Positions 63,014 through 64,000 of a stretch of 64,000 bases of DNA are shown in pieces (position 1 is the stretch's first letter; each line of letters opens with the position of its first letter). Below the pieces are notes generated by a model that was not told where the DNA came from, ran no database searches, and saw only the letters and a program-made list of their open reading frames with translations. Made by a program: the position numbers and the translations under genes. Source of the stretch: Zobellia uliginosa (GTDB lineage Bacteria > Bacteroidota > Bacteroidia > Flavobacteriales > Flavobacteriaceae); the NCBI RefSeq assembly GCF_900156625.1, contig NZ_FTOB01000003.1:186001-250000 (forward strand), written 5' to 3'.

Positions 63014-63685
63014 TTAAATGAACCCGCGTTTTCGCGCTTCTTCAATAAGGGCAAAGTCATTGCCGTTTTCAACGTTGAAAATGATTTTCAACTGTCTTTT
63101 TCTGTTTTCAACGGTGGTACTGGAGGCAGCCACTAATGAAGAGATGTCCTTGGTCTTTGTTCCAATAGATAATTGATACAATATTTTTTTGTCACGTTCG
63201 TCAATTTGATCTTCGTTGGCCATTTTGCGACGTATGGCTTGCAGGGCGGCGGCGGTGTAATAGGGAGGTTTTTCGATAACCGTTTTTACCATATCCTGTA
63301 GGGTTTTCTCATCTACTTCCGACTTTACCATGTAGCCGTCGGGGTTGACCGTTTTTAAAACGTTGTTGATGTGATAACTATCGCTAAAGGAGGATAGGAA
63401 TACGACCTTTGAGGTCGGTGATATCTTTTTGGCAAGGAGTCCTAAATCGATACCGCCCCTTTCTTCCTTGGCGCTCTCCGGGAACATTTGAATATCCAAT
63501 AAGATAATATCGTAGGGCATGCGCGAGGCGGAACTTTCTATTTCGGCCTTGCCCTCTTCGTAACTGGGGGCAATGTTCACAACAACATTGTAGGCGTCAA
63601 ATTCACAACCTTCAATGGTGTATTTGTAACCTAAGGCAATCATTTCATGGTCATCTACGGCAAGTACTCTAATTAAATCACTCAT
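63014..63685 (-). CDS. NarL/FixJ-type response regulator
   Basis: A 223-residue two-component regulator. The receiver domain has Asp11/Asp12 (VDDHEM), phospho-acceptor Asp64 in IILLDIQMFPES, Ser in VFLSSFSDS in the Thr position, and a Lys in GYMVKSEV. The C-terminal part (about 155-223) is a LuxR-type helix-turn-helix: DERDKKILYQLSIGTKTKDISSL and STTVENRKRQLKIIF resemble the scaffold and recognition helices, but the sequence is divergent from the classical LuxR signature. Its kinase is encoded 23 bases upstream on the same strand, so the two form an operon. Confidence 0.9.
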   Translation of the reverse strand: MSDLIRVLAVDDHEMIALGYKYTIEGCEFDAYNVVVNIAPSYEEGKAEIESSASRMPYDIILLDIQMFPESAKEERGGIDLGLLAKKISPTSKVVFLSSFSDSYHINNVLKTVNPDGYMVKSEVDEKTLQDMVKTVIEKPPYYTAAALQAIRRKMANEDQIDERDKKILYQLSIGTKTKDISSLVAASSTTVENRKRQLKIIFNVENGNDFALIEEARKRGFI

Positions 63686-63708
63686 GGTATTTCTGGGTCA
63701 ATTCTAAT

Positions 63709-64000
63709 CTAAAGCGATGGGGTTGTTGCTTTTTCCTGTGGTTTGCTTTTGGGGCTGTTCGGTAAAGGAACTTCTAAAAGTACCGTCGTACCTTTGCCCG
63801 GGGCGCTTTTGATGTGATATGTTCCTTTAATCTTTTCTATTCTCGATGCAATATTTCGAAGACCGATTCCCTTTTTTCTCGAGTTGGTTTTAAAACCTTT
63901 TCCGTCGTCCTCGATACTCACTTTGAATCCGTCTTCCGTTCTACTAAGTTCTACAATTACATTTTTACATTGGGCATGTTTAACAGAATTTTGTAAACTT
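63709..64000 (-). CDS. Histidine kinase, C-terminal ATPase part (5' end outside window)
   Basis: The C-terminal end of a sensor kinase whose start lies beyond the right edge. The frame is open to base 63999. It reads SLQNSVKHAQCKNVIVEL, the N box of NarX/LytS-like kinases (HPK7), then SIEDDGKGFKTNSRKKGIGL, the G1-G2 boxes, and ends with a disordered Pro/Lys tail. The type of ATPase domain fits its partner, the LuxR-type regulator immediately downstream. The first apparent start (63921, GTG) is internal to the ATP-binding domain. Confidence 0.9.
   Translation of the reverse strand, partial: SLQNSVKHAQCKNVIVELSRTEDGFKVSIEDDGKGFKTNSRKKGIGLRNIASRIEKIKGTYHIKSAPGKGTTVLLEVPLPNSPKSKPQEKATTPSL

Overview
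The window is a chromosomal segment of a member of the Bacteroidota, very probably a marine Flavobacteriaceae (Zobellia/Maribacter-like; the genus is inference). The signs are: several Bacteroidota-only families (DUF4294, DUF4835, DUF6913, DUF4249 and PorP/SprF proteins), a TonB-dependent receptor with a carboxypeptidase-like N-terminal domain, the bacillithiol-linked protein YtxJ, the rprXY two-component pair, the long form of GAPDH, a monomeric isocitrate dehydrogenase, few Shine-Dalgarno sites, and promoter -7 boxes of the Bacteroidota type TAnnTTTG. No rRNA, tRNA, CRISPR array, IS element, prophage or defence island was seen. It reads as core genome, densely packed, with many overlapping start/stop codons.

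Layout. 1-10.6 kb: 3' end of hisS, a Nudix hydrolase, an M42 aminopeptidase, DUF4294 and DUF6095 proteins, a TonB receptor/DUF4249 lipoprotein pair, icd, a 0.7 kb gap without a recognisable gene, then rplS and trmD. 10.8-17.9 kb: coiled-coil membrane protein, long GAPDH, HtrA protease, then the plus-strand run dapF-GNAT-mltG-lysozyme-like protein. 18-25 kb (mostly minus): DUF4269, an RsmI-like methylase, low-molecular-weight phosphatase and dnaA; then ribD-HAD-EamA-YigZ. 25-33 kb: GNAT-prmC-ligA, a polytopic membrane protein, two small genes, and a 5'-nucleotidase split into two genes in inverted domain order.

32.7-45.2 kb is one long plus-strand run: DUF6913, dapA, bamD, rpoZ, coaBC, DUF4835, recN, fabI, a GT2 glycosyltransferase, a YbbR-like protein, coaE and rprXY. 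It mixes envelope assembly, lysine/peptidoglycan precursor supply, coenzyme A and fatty-acid synthesis and DNA repair. 45.3-51.6 kb is a minus-strand run: Gfo/Idh oxidoreductase, hydroxyacyl-CoA dehydrogenase, YggS, a DEDDh exonuclease/GIY-YIG fusion, a voltage-gated K+ channel with a C-terminal zinc ribbon, miaA and gntK. 51.7-62 kb: pcm, smpB, a phosphatase lipoprotein, a PorP/SprF barrel fused to a TolA-like helix and SPOR domain, a TetR regulator, clpB, ytxJ, fahA and glyA. 62-64 kb: two overlapping small ORFs that look like one frameshifted gene, a NarL-type response regulator, and the 3' end of its histidine kinase running off the window.

No clearly new multi-gene system was found. The most unusual items are the split 5'-nucleotidase, the PorP-TolA-SPOR fusion, the zinc-ribbon K+ channel, the likely frameshift at 62.6 kb, the orphan hairpin in the icd-rplS gap, and several intergenic inverted repeats placed over promoters or start sites.
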